Assembly (NCBI GenBank): GCA_046704255.1
Contig: JBJKSH010000229.1
Span: forward strand, 1 to 39,201
Length of the DNA stretch: 39,201 bases
Origin: FEN-1297 sp046704255
Lineage (GTDB): Bacteria; Bacteroidota; Ignavibacteria; Ignavibacteriales; Ignavibacteriaceae
Reading direction: 5' to 3'
In this document: positions 7,310 through 15,562 of the stretch, piece by piece
Layout: every line of letters starts with the position of its first letter
Position numbering within the stretch: the first letter of the stretch is position 1
Position numbers and translations under genes: made by a program
Notes under the pieces: model-generated
Databases searched by the model: none
What the model saw: only the letters and a program-made list of their open reading frames with translations
What the model was told of the DNA's origin: nothing

Positions 7310-8892
7310 TTCGACTCCTTAAGGGAAAACCTACTGTGAAAAAATTCTCTTTCTAATAATTTACTATTTTCAATCCATCCGTCTGCTAGATGAGATAGTG
7401 TTCCATTAACATCATAAAGATTAAAAGTAAATACCGTATCTTTATTATTTATCCAGCCTCCGCGGATCCATTCGTTATAATAACCTTTAGAATAAATAAT
7501 GGCTGTTTCTTTAGAATTATTTTTTACCGGTATTTTGTAGCTCAGATAATAACTATCTCCCGGTTCTGTCTTTAAATAATTTAGATCATCATATTTGATA
7601 TATTGAAGCATAGAATCGGCTTTATTGCCCAAGCCGTCAGTAATTTCAAACGGATAGATTTTTTGTGTTTTAATAAGATCATTAGAAACTGAAGTTGTAT
7701 CAAACGCGATATAATCAATCATAAAATCATCAGGAATAAACTCCAGTCTTACCGTTTGACTGCCGGAGTTAGAGACAGGTAATTCTGCTGCAATATATTT
7801 CCAATTAAGCGGACCAGCATCTTTAAACTTACCGAAGTATTGCCACTTACTATTTTCCATCAGATTTATATTTATACCGGAAAATGTATCATAAAGCATT
7901 TTAAATTGAGCTGCATAAATCGGGTCGTCATTCATCTTCCTGGTCCATTCCATACCTTTTATTCCTTGCGAACCCAAAACTACATCGTATAAAAGTTCAG
8001 TACTTAATAGTGTGTTTCGATATTTTAGAATCATTTTGATAGTTTTATTTTCTGACGGCGGAATCTTAATATCAATCCAATCAAAGGCAGGGCCTTTTTT
8101 TAATTCTAGTACAGAATTAACACCTGTTCTATAAAATTTATTATCATCTTTCGTCAAGAGATAGTTAATATTATTTCCTTCTTTAGTTATTGCAGAAATT
8201 GGAGATACACAAGCCGAAATTAATATTAGTTTATTTTCAATAGTTGAGTATAATTTTGTTCCATCAGGGTGTTTAGCCACAACTAATTGAAATTTATTTA
8301 TATAATGGGTTTCCAATGCTTCGTTGGTAATCTTTAATTTGAGCGTGTCATTTATTGGTTTTTGTTTTAACAGGTCAATATCGTTATTTTCTAATTGCCT
8401 GGATATACATTCCGAAAATAATTCAGTTTCAAGATTATATTTTTCTCCATCATATGTATAAACGGTGGGGCATGAACCAAAGCAACACTTAGGACAAGAA
8501 ATACAATAAACTCCAAGAATTGTAAGCGGGACTCCGGTCAATCCTAAAAGAAAAGAGCCAAAGTTTCTTACGCCGCTTGTTGTTTCTTCGTAGTCTGTCA
8601 TTGCAGCTATACTATCAAGGGGTAATTTAATAGGATGCCATACAAACTTACCTGTATCGAAATTAGAAACAATTCCGTTACCCTCAATATAACTATTTTC
8701 TACTGTGTACCCTTTAGGGAAAAGAATAATGGTGTTATCGGATTTAAATACCTTAGCCTGTATTTTGGAATAATTCCCCGGATTAAGATATTTAATGTCA
8801 ACATTACTTGCTTTGTACGTGGGGAAACACTGGTAAAATAAAAGCAGTAAAAATAAAAGAGCACAATAAAATAAAATATATTTATATTTCAT
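7306..8892 (-). CDS. Large cysteine-cluster lipoprotein, unknown function
   Basis: A 528-residue lipoprotein (lipobox FYQC, C22). Residues about 30-100 contain a small beta module ending KLPLDSIAAM, then a hydrophobic segment (about 112-130), then a cluster of cysteines C130, C133, C136, C137, C141, C162 around CPKCCFGSCPT followed by TYDGEKYNLETELFSECIS. I recall similar CFGSCPT-Y-dG-LE-E motifs in other large exported bacterial proteins, but no function is attached. The C-terminal part is beta-rich with segments such as FIPDDFMIDYIAFDT and YYNEWIRGGW. A strong AAGGGAG site precedes the ATG. It heads the operon that continues with two smaller lipoproteins and the EEP-Omp85 protein, and lies just downstream of a two-component operon in the same direction. 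Confidence 0.6.
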   Translation of the reverse strand: MKYKYILFYCALLFLLLLFYQCFPTYKASNVDIKYLNPGNYSKIQAKVFKSDNTIILFPKGYTVENSYIEGNGIVSNFDTGKFVWHPIKLPLDSIAAMTDYEETTSGVRNFGSFLLGLTGVPLTILGVYCISCPKCCFGSCPTVYTYDGEKYNLETELFSECISRQLENNDIDLLKQKPINDTLKLKITNEALETHYINKFQLVVAKHPDGTKLYSTIENKLILISACVSPISAITKEGNNINYLLTKDDNKFYRTGVNSVLELKKGPAFDWIDIKIPPSENKTIKMILKYRNTLLSTELLYDVVLGSQGIKGMEWTRKMNDDPIYAAQFKMLYDTFSGININLMENSKWQYFGKFKDAGPLNWKYIAAELPVSNSGSQTVRLEFIPDDFMIDYIAFDTTSVSNDLIKTQKIYPFEITDGLGNKADSMLQYIKYDDLNYLKTEPGDSYYLSYKIPVKNNSKETAIIYSKGYYNEWIRGGWINNKDTVFTFNLYDVNGTLSHLADGWIENSKLLEREFFHSRFSLKESK

Positions 8893-8945
8893 AACGTCTC
8901 CCTTAAATGTTCTTTATTCAAATTTGATTCTAAATTCAAAACCAA

Positions 8946-8965
8946 TTGTCAAAGAAATGTCAAAA
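8946..8965. promoter_or_regulatory. Direct repeat TGTCA-N6-TGTCA with 11-bp period (possible OmpR/PhoB-family operator)
   Basis: On the + strand TGTCA occurs at 8947-8951 and again at 8958-8962, exactly 11 bp apart, within TTGTCAAAGAAATGTCAAAA. OmpR-family regulators bind direct repeats of about this period and the classical Pho box is two TGTCA units 11 bp apart. The site lies 54 bp before the lipoprotein operon start and 110 bp after the end of an OmpR-family regulator gene. Relative to the minus-strand operon the repeats are reversed compared with an activating Pho box. Read on the minus strand it is also two TTGACA-like hexamers, so it could be promoter sequence instead. Confidence 0.35.
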
Positions 8966-9074
8966 TGAAGTAATAATTATATCCGGTTTGTTTTATAGTT
9001 AAAGGAAAATTTTGAATCGAATTCTATATAATAATCGGATTATACATTAATAATCAACATTCTTTTTTTTAAAT

Positions 9075-9755
9075 TTATTTAACAAACTTGTACCCGCTTT
9101 TATGCATTGTAATAATATGAATAGGCTCGGCGGGATTGTCTTCAATTTTCTTACGTAACGAAAGGATATAATTATCCACCGTACGGGTTGTTGGGAAAGA
9201 TTCATAACCCCAGACTTCATCGAGTAGTCTATCTCTTGAAATAACTTCCCCTTCTCTTTCAATTAAATATTTTAAAATTTTAAATTCTAAAGCGGAAATC
9301 TTTAACTGTTCCCCATTTTTTACGGCTTCCATCTTTCTGAAATCTAAATTTATCCCGGTAAAACTATATTCATCAATGCTCTTAATTAATTCATTACTTC
9401 GCCTTAAAATTGCTTTAATTCTTGCAAGCAACTCTCTTACACTGAACGGCTTTGTCATATAATCATCTGCGCCTATTTCAAGTCCGAGTACCTTATCAAT
9501 TTCTTCTTTTTTACTAGTTAGCATAAGAACAGGAGTAGTTACACCATTCTTCCTAAGGTCCTTGCAAATTTCAAATCCATCTTTGTTTGGAAGCATAACA
9601 TCAAGAATAATTAAATTAATATTTAATGTTCTTGCTAATTTAAAACCTTCTTCACCATCCGAAGTAGATACTACACCGAATCCTTCGGTTTCCAGACTGG
9701 ATATAAGCCCTTTTAATATTGCCGGGTCATCCTCCACAATTAATATTTTTTTCAT
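9075..9755 (-). CDS. OmpR/PhoB-family response regulator
   Basis: Two-component response regulator. Receiver domain at residues 1-120: acidic pocket E8-D9-D10, phosphoacceptor D52 in LIILDVMLPNKDG, switch residue T80, conserved K102 in TKPF. A winged-helix DNA-binding domain follows (about 130-226) with LKISALEFKILKYL, SRDRLLDEVWG, RTVDNYILSLRKKIE and the terminal IITMHKSGYKFVK typical of the family. Only one base separates it from the stop of the upstream sensor kinase gene, so it receives phosphate from that kinase almost certainly. It sits upstream of, and in the same orientation as, the lipoprotein/EEP-Omp85 operon, with an 11-bp-spaced repeat between, which makes that operon a candidate target (inference). 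Confidence 0.95.
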   Translation of the reverse strand: MKKILIVEDDPAILKGLISSLETEGFGVVSTSDGEEGFKLARTLNINLIILDVMLPNKDGFEICKDLRKNGVTTPVLMLTSKKEEIDKVLGLEIGADDYMTKPFSVRELLARIKAILRRSNELIKSIDEYSFTGINLDFRKMEAVKNGEQLKISALEFKILKYLIEREGEVISRDRLLDEVWGYESFPTTRTVDNYILSLRKKIEDNPAEPIHIITMHKSGYKFVK

Positions 9756-9756
9756 T

Positions 9757-12201
9757 TCACTTCTCCCTGGGGAATGATAAAGTAAAAATGCATCCGTTGC
9801 CGGAAGTATTTGTTATTAATAATTTTCCATAATGCGCAGACATAATTTGATTTACCAAAGTAAGGCCTATTCCGCTGCCGGGTATTTTCTGTTTTATTGC
9901 GCTGCCGCTCCTGTAATATGGTTTAATAATTTTTAACATCTCACCCGGGGCAATAAACTTTCCGTTATTTTTAAAATTCAGGTTAACGTAACTTTCATCT
10001 TTTGTAATGCTTACAATTACACATTTAGGAATTGAAGAATATTTTATCCCGTTAGATAAAAGGTTTAGTACGGCACTCATCAATAAATCGGGATCCCCGT
10101 GTAAATTACACTCCTCTTCGTCAAAGTCGGCAACTACCTCACATTTCTCCATCTTCATTTGATATGACATCAAGTCAACGGCATGACGCAGCATGTTTTT
10201 AACATCGATATCTTTAAAATGATATTCCATTGCACCTCTTTCCATTTTTGATAAATCCAGTACATTTTCAATTAATCTTCCAAGCCTGCTGCATTCGCCT
10301 TCTATTATTTCAAAGTATTCTTCTTTTTTTTCTTTTTCCAAATTTTCATTAATATGAAGAAATTCCGTAAACATTTTTATAGAAGTTAAGGGTGTCTTCA
10401 ATTCGTGTGATACGCTTGAAATAAAGAAAGATTTTAAATCATTTAATTCCCGGAATTGTTCTTTTTGAAGCTGTTCGCGGATTAATTCCTCTTGAATTTG
10501 AATACGCTCGATCGTTAATCCGGCTTGAATGCTAACTTCGATTAGCAAATCCAAGTCTTCAATTGTAAAGCGTGCACCGGATTTTTTTTCACCGAGTACT
10601 AAAAAACCCAGCAGATCATCTTTGTTAGATTTAATAGGAAAGACAAGCGCTATACCCCATTTTTTAAAGACTTTAATGTCGGCATTTTCTACCTGGCTGC
10701 CCGGTTCAATTTTATCTTTTAGGCCAACCGGCTGGGGAAGGCTTGTCTTTAACTTGTCCCTATTTAAAAAAACACTTCGCTCTTTTAAAATTTCAAAATT
10801 TTCCTCCGCTTTAAGGTATAGCCTGCTGTTTTCTTTATTGTATATAAAGAAAGCCTGCTTTTCTACCGGTAATAAGGTTTTTATCTGTCCCAAAATTTTT
10901 TCTGCCAAAGATTTTACGTTGCTGCAATTTTTAATCTCATTCAAAAATTTTCCGGAAGCAATTCTAAAGTCATACCTTACCCTAAAGAATTTCTTAGCTA
11001 TAAATTTTTGAATACCATCCTTCGCGGGATGAAATAACAGTGCGGTTATAACGGCAGCTATTCCGGATGGCAGGAATTCATTAATATTTTTTACAAAATG
11101 CATTAGAATAGAAATTACCAGTGCATAAACCAGTATTAAAATTCCAACGGATAAAAAATAAATTACGCTTCTTTCTATTATCAGGTCTATGTTGAATATA
11201 TGATACCTTAAAATAGCAACAGCAAATGTAACCGGTATAAATAACATTAGAATTACAACAAACTCCTCGGGAACTAGCCCGTAATTAGTAAATGCCTGCG
11301 GTATAACCCACAAACATGCAAACAATAGAGGGCCAAGAAAAAATCCGGATAATATCCAGCTTAACTTTTTCTTTTCGGGAATATTTATTGATGTTATGTA
11401 AGTGTGAATAAAAATTATTAGGCCGGATATAATACATCCTGCTAAAAACATACGGCTGTAATTAAACACTGCCAGGTAATTTTGTATAGCAGCCAGCCGC
11501 CGTAATGAAATTGCTCTTATAAAATAAGTTGAAGATAATATTGAAATAATAGTAGCTGCTGCAAATAAAAAGGCAGTAGCTGATACAGGCACATATTTTT
11601 CCCTTGGAAAAATTAATGTAAAATATACAAACAAAGCCGGGGCAAAGGAATAAGAAACCGAAAACATAATCCTTAAAATATAATCAACTGCAGAAGGTGG
11701 AATGTTGTAGTTTCCCCATGTCATCATAATAATTGAAGCTGTACTTACCGTAACCAGGTTAAATATTTTTGCGGGTTTATATGCAGGTTTTTTCCATAAA
11801 ACAAAAATTCCTATAAAGGTAAATATTAAACCTGTAATAAGTGCCGTTAAGAAATAGAAGCCTGAATAAAATTTTACAAGCCGAAGGTTGGATATATTTA
11901 TTTTACCGCTTTTAAAATACTCTATTTGAACCGGACTGCCGGGTTTAAACCCGTCTAAAAAAACTTCAATTTCTTCCTGGGACGTAAATCGTTTTCCGTT
12001 AATAGATAATACAGTGTCTCCGGTTTGGAATAAGGGTTTATTAAGTTTAACTTCTTTAATAATAAGATAAGGTCCGGCCGAACTAAATTTTAACGGCAGG
12101 TCCGCTTTATCTTTTATTCGGTAAATTCCTATGCAGGAAAGGATTATTATGATTGTATCTGCAATAAGAATAAAAGAAAATGAATTTAGTTTAACCCTCA
12201 C
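9757..12201 (-). CDS. Hybrid-architecture sensor histidine kinase: PDZ-like domain, multi-TM, GAF, HisKA, HATPase
   Basis: An 814-residue membrane sensor kinase. Residues about 10-27 are a first membrane helix. Residues about 40-110 resemble a PDZ domain placed outside the cytoplasm (PLFQTGDTVLSINGKRF). About seven more hydrophobic helices follow at roughly 113-370. The segment KDGIQKFIAKKFFRVRYD near 395-411 is the juxtamembrane motif common in multi-TM kinases. A GAF-like domain covers about 415-565, then a short coiled linker, HisKA with H599 in SVSHELKTP, and HATPase_c with the N-box LNLLSNGIKYS (N713, N717) and GSGIGLTLV. Start is GTG at 12201, preceded by GCGGGAA. The gene is followed after one base by its response regulator. 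Signal unknown; a PDZ domain would suit recognition of a protein C-terminus or misfolded envelope protein (inference). Confidence 0.9.
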   Translation of the reverse strand: MRVKLNSFSFILIADTIIIILSCIGIYRIKDKADLPLKFSSAGPYLIIKEVKLNKPLFQTGDTVLSINGKRFTSQEEIEVFLDGFKPGSPVQIEYFKSGKINISNLRLVKFYSGFYFLTALITGLIFTFIGIFVLWKKPAYKPAKIFNLVTVSTASIIMMTWGNYNIPPSAVDYILRIMFSVSYSFAPALFVYFTLIFPREKYVPVSATAFLFAAATIISILSSTYFIRAISLRRLAAIQNYLAVFNYSRMFLAGCIISGLIIFIHTYITSINIPEKKKLSWILSGFFLGPLLFACLWVIPQAFTNYGLVPEEFVVILMLFIPVTFAVAILRYHIFNIDLIIERSVIYFLSVGILILVYALVISILMHFVKNINEFLPSGIAAVITALLFHPAKDGIQKFIAKKFFRVRYDFRIASGKFLNEIKNCSNVKSLAEKILGQIKTLLPVEKQAFFIYNKENSRLYLKAEENFEILKERSVFLNRDKLKTSLPQPVGLKDKIEPGSQVENADIKVFKKWGIALVFPIKSNKDDLLGFLVLGEKKSGARFTIEDLDLLIEVSIQAGLTIERIQIQEELIREQLQKEQFRELNDLKSFFISSVSHELKTPLTSIKMFTEFLHINENLEKEKKEEYFEIIEGECSRLGRLIENVLDLSKMERGAMEYHFKDIDVKNMLRHAVDLMSYQMKMEKCEVVADFDEEECNLHGDPDLLMSAVLNLLSNGIKYSSIPKCVIVSITKDESYVNLNFKNNGKFIAPGEMLKIIKPYYRSGSAIKQKIPGSGIGLTLVNQIMSAHYGKLLITNTSGNGCIFTLSFPREK

Positions 12202-12259
12202 ATCAAATTCCCGCTTTTAGTTAATGCGATACCGGAGCACCAATAGTATAAGAAGTGTA

Positions 12260-12290
12260 ATAATAACTTAATTAAAAGGATTGTTATTAT
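12260..12290. promoter_or_regulatory. AT-rich dyad in the kinase/coaD divergent promoter region
   Basis: ATAATAAC at 12260-12267 is repeated inverted as GTTATTAT at 12283-12290 with a 15-bp spacer. It is in the 180-bp region between two divergent genes, so it could be an operator, but chance is quite possible in such AT-rich sequence. Confidence 0.2.
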
Positions 12291-12381
12291 CAATTATTTT
12301 TTATTCTTAACTATAATATGTAGGATTTATATTTCAATTTTAATTAAATTTAAAATTGTTATTAAAGAATTCTAAATTACT

Positions 12382-12867
12382 ATGCGAAAAGTACTCTATC
12401 CCGGAACATTCGATCCCGTAACAAACGGGCATATAGATATAGTAAAAAGGGCGCGGGAATTATTTGACGGCGTTGTGGTTACCGTAGCTGTAAACCCGGT
12501 TAAAACTCCTCTTTTTACTACCGAGGAAAGAATTTATATGCTGCGGGAGAGTCTTAAAGATTTTGATAATGTGGTTGTAGATTCGTTTAACGGGCTTGTT
12601 GTAGAACATGCACATGAAGTTAATGCGGTAGGAATTATTAGAGGCTTGCGTGCAATAAGCGATTTTGAGTATGAATTTCAGATGGCTTTAATGAATAGAA
12701 AACTGGCCGGCGATATTACAACCGTTTTTCTTATGCCTCATGAAAAATACACTTATCTGAATTCTTCATTAATAAGAAACCTTGCCGGCCTTAACAGCGA
12801 TGTGAGTGATTTTGTGCCTCCGGTTGTTAATAAAGCTTTAAAAAAGAAATTTACCGGGAAGAGGTAA
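12382..12867 (+). CDS. coaD: Phosphopantetheine adenylyltransferase
   Basis: Catalyses the fourth step of coenzyme A synthesis: 4'-phosphopantetheine plus ATP gives dephospho-CoA and pyrophosphate, in the cytoplasm. The 161-residue length is standard. Seen motifs: YPGTFDPVTNGH (the TxGH nucleotidyltransferase motif, H17), GIIRGLRAISDFEYE, and a C-terminal YLNSSLIRNLA in the position of the family ISSS motif. The ATG at 12382 fits the usual N-terminus exactly. It is transcribed alone, divergently from the sensor kinase operon, and followed by a short membrane protein gene 174 bp later. Confidence 0.97.
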   Translation: MRKVLYPGTFDPVTNGHIDIVKRARELFDGVVVTVAVNPVKTPLFTTEERIYMLRESLKDFDNVVVDSFNGLVVEHAHEVNAVGIIRGLRAISDFEYEFQMALMNRKLAGDITTVFLMPHEKYTYLNSSLIRNLAGLNSDVSDFVPPVVNKALKKKFTGKR

Positions 12868-13041
12868 TTTATTATTAGGCTCTAAAAGTTGCCGCGTATA
12901 AACACAGGGAAATAACATTTTTTTTATTCGGGGGTTTATTCTATTAAATCTCTCTAAGCTATTCCCTATATTATTTTTTATTATTTGTTCTTTCAAACTG
13001 AACATTAAAATTCTTTTTGTTTAATAATACTAAACTTTAAA

Positions 13042-13227
13042 ATGGATAAACAAAAAACAACGGAAAAATGGTCAATTGAACAGGGGGATTATAAAAGAGT
13101 AAAAACCGGAGAACCGGATTATGGAAAACTTGTACGCAAAAGAAAAAGAGACAGAAATATTTTTCTTACAATATTATTTATTTTATTTATTGTTTTGGAA
13201 ATCTTGATTTTGCATTTGGTTCATTAA
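13042..13227 (+). CDS. Small single-pass membrane protein, unknown
   Basis: A 61-residue protein: a polar, charged N-terminal half (residues 1-38, with KLVRKRKRDRN just before the membrane) and one C-terminal hydrophobic helix (about 40-58). The positive patch before the helix predicts the N-terminal half is cytoplasmic (a tail-anchored layout). The composition is more gene-like than its flanks, but no family is recognised and there is no strong ribosome binding site. It lies between coaD and the aminotransferase and could be a real small gene conserved in the lineage; comparison with relatives would decide. Confidence 0.5.
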   Translation: MDKQKTTEKWSIEQGDYKRVKTGEPDYGKLVRKRKRDRNIFLTILFILFIVLEILILHLVH

Positions 13228-13331
13228 AAGCAATATTCCTTTTTATGTATAATTATAAAATATTAATGTGATACGTAAAACGCACCTGCTTTTTATAATC
13301 ACTTTAGGCTTCTATTTATAAAATTATTTGC

Positions 13332-13340
13332 TAAATTTGC
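13332..13340 (+). promoter_or_regulatory. Possible -7 promoter element TAAATTTGC for the aminotransferase
   Basis: Exact match to TAnnTTTGC, 158 bp before the TTG start of the aminotransferase gene. No TTTG -33 box is found at the usual distance upstream. If used, the leader would be about 150 bases. Confidence 0.35.
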
Positions 13341-13368
13341 ATTCGAATTTTTGCCTGCGCGATGCGGT

Positions 13369-13388
13369 AACTTACCTGTAGGTTAATT
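13369..13388. promoter_or_regulatory. Imperfect palindrome downstream of the putative aminotransferase promoter
   Basis: AACTTACCTGTAGGTTAATT is a near-palindrome centred on ACCTGTAGGT (7 of 9 positions pair). It lies in the 271-bp gap before the aminotransferase, about 30 bp after the TAAATTTGC element, a possible operator position. Low confidence. Confidence 0.2.
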
Positions 13389-13498
13389 AAAATTTTTTAA
13401 CCGGGCATTATATATTTATTAAAATCATAAGATAAAATAAATTTTACGTTGGAATTATTATAATAACGGATGTTGAATAATATTAAGAGGAATAAAAT

Positions 13499-14695
13499 TT
13501 GAATAAATATTCGGAAGTGGTTTCGTCTATAGAAGAAAGTAAAACAATGGCAATTTCTTCACTTGTAAAAAAACTTAAAGCGGAAGGAAAAGATGTTTTA
13601 AGTTTTAGTGCCGGTGAACCGGATTTCCCTACACCGGAATTTATTAAGAACGCTGCCATTAAGGCAATAAACAATAACTTTACAAGATATACGGCTAATG
13701 AAGGCTATCCTGATTTAATAAATGCTATTATTAAAAAATTTAATAAAGATAATAACCTTGTATTTAAACCGGAGCAGATACTTGTGTCTGACGGTGCAAA
13801 GCATTCCTTGTACAATATTCTAATGGCAATTTGCAATCCCGGTGATGAAGTAATTTTTCAATCCCCTTACTGGGTAAGCTACCCGGAAATGGTAAAACTT
13901 GCTCAAGCCGAACCTGTTATTATAAAAGCAGGTGTTGAGCAAGATTATAAGATTACCCCCGGCCAATTGGCAAAAGCTTTAACATCAAAAACCAAGGCTT
14001 TTATTTTTAATACTCCTTCCAATCCAAGCGGAGTTGTATACAGCAAAAATGAAATCATGGCTCTTGCCGAAGTATTAAAAGAAAAAGATATATATATAAT
14101 TTCCGATGAAATTTATGAAAAAATTTTATTTGACGGCGAAGAACATTTTAGCATCGGAACGATAGAATACCTTAAAGACAGAACAATTACCGTTAACGGG
14201 GTAAGTAAAGCCTACGCCATGACGGGTTGGAGAATAGGTTATGCAGGAGGCCCGGGTAAAATTATTAAGCTTGCAAGAAATCTTCAAAGCCATTCAACTT
14301 CAAATGCATCATCAATATCCCAGGCTGCTGCTTATGCTGCACTAACCGAAACCTCCGATGAGATAACCGGAATGGTAAAAAAATTTAACGAAAGACGGGA
14401 TTATATTTATAAAGCTTTAAACAAAGCGAAAGGTATAAAATGCCCGCTTCCCAAAGGCGCATTCTATGTATTTTACGATGTAAGCAGTTTTTACGGAAAA
14501 CACTTTAACGGTTACGATGTAAATGACTCTGCTTCATTCTGTAATTATCTTTTAAAAGAAGAAATGGTTGGGCTTGTTCCCGGTGTTGCTTTTGGTAACG
14601 ATAATTGCGTTAGAATGTCTTATGCATGTTCCCTTGAACAATTACAGAAGGGAATTGACAGAATTTCCTCCGGGCTTTCCAAACTTAAGCTTTAA
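13499..14695 (+). CDS. Class I PLP-dependent aminotransferase (aspartate aminotransferase type)
   Basis: Transfers an amino group between an amino acid (most likely aspartate) and a 2-oxo acid, using pyridoxal phosphate, in the cytoplasm. The 398-residue protein has the class I fold-type I pattern: FSAGEPDFPTP at the N-terminus, Y70-containing RYTANEGYPDL, NTPSNPSG (N174 region), SDEIYEK (D203, Y206), and the Schiff-base lysine K237 in VSKAYAMTGWRIGYAGG, with the substrate carboxylate arginine in the C-terminal NCVRMSYA. The start is TTG at 13499, supported by AAGAGG eight bases before. It overlaps the convergent aroE gene by 11 bp at the 3' ends. Aspartate aminotransferase of subgroup Ib is the best guess; prephenate or aromatic substrates cannot be excluded. 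Confidence 0.92.
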   Translation: MNKYSEVVSSIEESKTMAISSLVKKLKAEGKDVLSFSAGEPDFPTPEFIKNAAIKAINNNFTRYTANEGYPDLINAIIKKFNKDNNLVFKPEQILVSDGAKHSLYNILMAICNPGDEVIFQSPYWVSYPEMVKLAQAEPVIIKAGVEQDYKITPGQLAKALTSKTKAFIFNTPSNPSGVVYSKNEIMALAEVLKEKDIYIISDEIYEKILFDGEEHFSIGTIEYLKDRTITVNGVSKAYAMTGWRIGYAGGPGKIIKLARNLQSHSTSNASSISQAAAYAALTETSDEITGMVKKFNERRDYIYKALNKAKGIKCPLPKGAFYVFYDVSSFYGKHFNGYDVNDSASFCNYLLKEEMVGLVPGVAFGNDNCVRMSYACSLEQLQKGIDRISSGLSKLKL

Positions 14696-15557
14696 TATAT
14701 AATTGTAAAGACTTGTAAACTTGTTCAACAGGCATATATTCGCCTGTCCATAATTCAAAAGATTTTGCTGCCTGGTAAATAAGCATTTTTAACCCATCCA
14801 ATGTAACTGCTCCTCTGGATGCAGCCAGCTTTAACAAAGTTGTCTGGTAAGGATTGTAAACCAGATCAAAAACTATTTGTCCTTTTACAAACGAATCACC
14901 GAGTTGGGTAATAACATCATCGGAGTTCGGAAACATTCCTACCGAAGTGGCATTTACAATTAATTTGGAGCCTCTAAAAACATCCACAAGATCCGGCGGG
15001 AATAATTCCAGCGGCTTAAAAGAATTAAACATCATTTTCTCTATAAAATAATTTTTAAGAGATTCCGCTCTTTGCTCGGTTCTATTTATAATATAAACCA
15101 TGGAAGGATTAAAGTAACGTATCAAAGTATAAATAACCGCTCTGGCCGCACCACCGGCACCTACAATGCTAATTTCGTTGCCGGAGATTTCTCCCTTGTA
15201 CGGAATCAATGTTTCATATATTCCGTTAATATCCGTATTATACCCGGTTAATTTTCCCATCTCATTAACAACAGTATTTATGGAACCGATAATAGATGTT
15301 TCTTCAGGTACTTCATTCATTAAATGTAATATACTTTCTTTATGAGGAATTGTAACATTAAAGCCCTTAATATCCAGAGCAATCATTCCTTTTAAGGCAT
15401 TTTTTAAATTTGACGGCGGAATATCAAACGGCAGATAAATGTAATCCAGATTTTTCAACTCGAAGGAAATATTATGAATAAAAGGAGATAAGCTATGTTT
15501 AATAGGATGCCCAATAACACCGGTTAGGCGGGTATTTAAGTGGTATAAATTTTTCAT
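14685..15557 (-). CDS. aroE: Shikimate dehydrogenase
   Basis: Reduces 3-dehydroshikimate to shikimate with NADPH in aromatic amino-acid synthesis. Length 290 residues, close to the family norm. Motifs: substrate-binding HSLSP (S22, S24), catalytic K73 in NVTIPHKESIL, catalytic D109 in GYNTDINGI, NADP-binding GAGGAARAV, NATSVGM, and DLVYNPYQTTLL toward the end. It follows the TPR gene after five bases and so is probably co-transcribed with it. Its 3' end overlaps the convergent aminotransferase gene by 11 bp with no room for an ordinary terminator between the two. Confidence 0.96.
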   Translation of the reverse strand: MKNLYHLNTRLTGVIGHPIKHSLSPFIHNISFELKNLDYIYLPFDIPPSNLKNALKGMIALDIKGFNVTIPHKESILHLMNEVPEETSIIGSINTVVNEMGKLTGYNTDINGIYETLIPYKGEISGNEISIVGAGGAARAVIYTLIRYFNPSMVYIINRTEQRAESLKNYFIEKMMFNSFKPLELFPPDLVDVFRGSKLIVNATSVGMFPNSDDVITQLGDSFVKGQIVFDLVYNPYQTTLLKLAASRGAVTLDGLKMLIYQAAKSFELWTGEYMPVEQVYKSLQLYIKA

Positions 15558-15562
15558 TAGCG

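Noticed and set aside
5850..8892. Possible toxin/immunity or secretion system made of the lipoprotein operon
   Set aside because: No toxin, immunity or secretion-machine motif is visible; the operon is better described as envelope proteins of unknown role with an EEP-Omp85 partner.
10529..11011. 160-codon open frame antisense to the sensor kinase
   Set aside because: It is a shadow of the GAF region of the kinase; the kinase frame has clear domain motifs and the antisense product does not.
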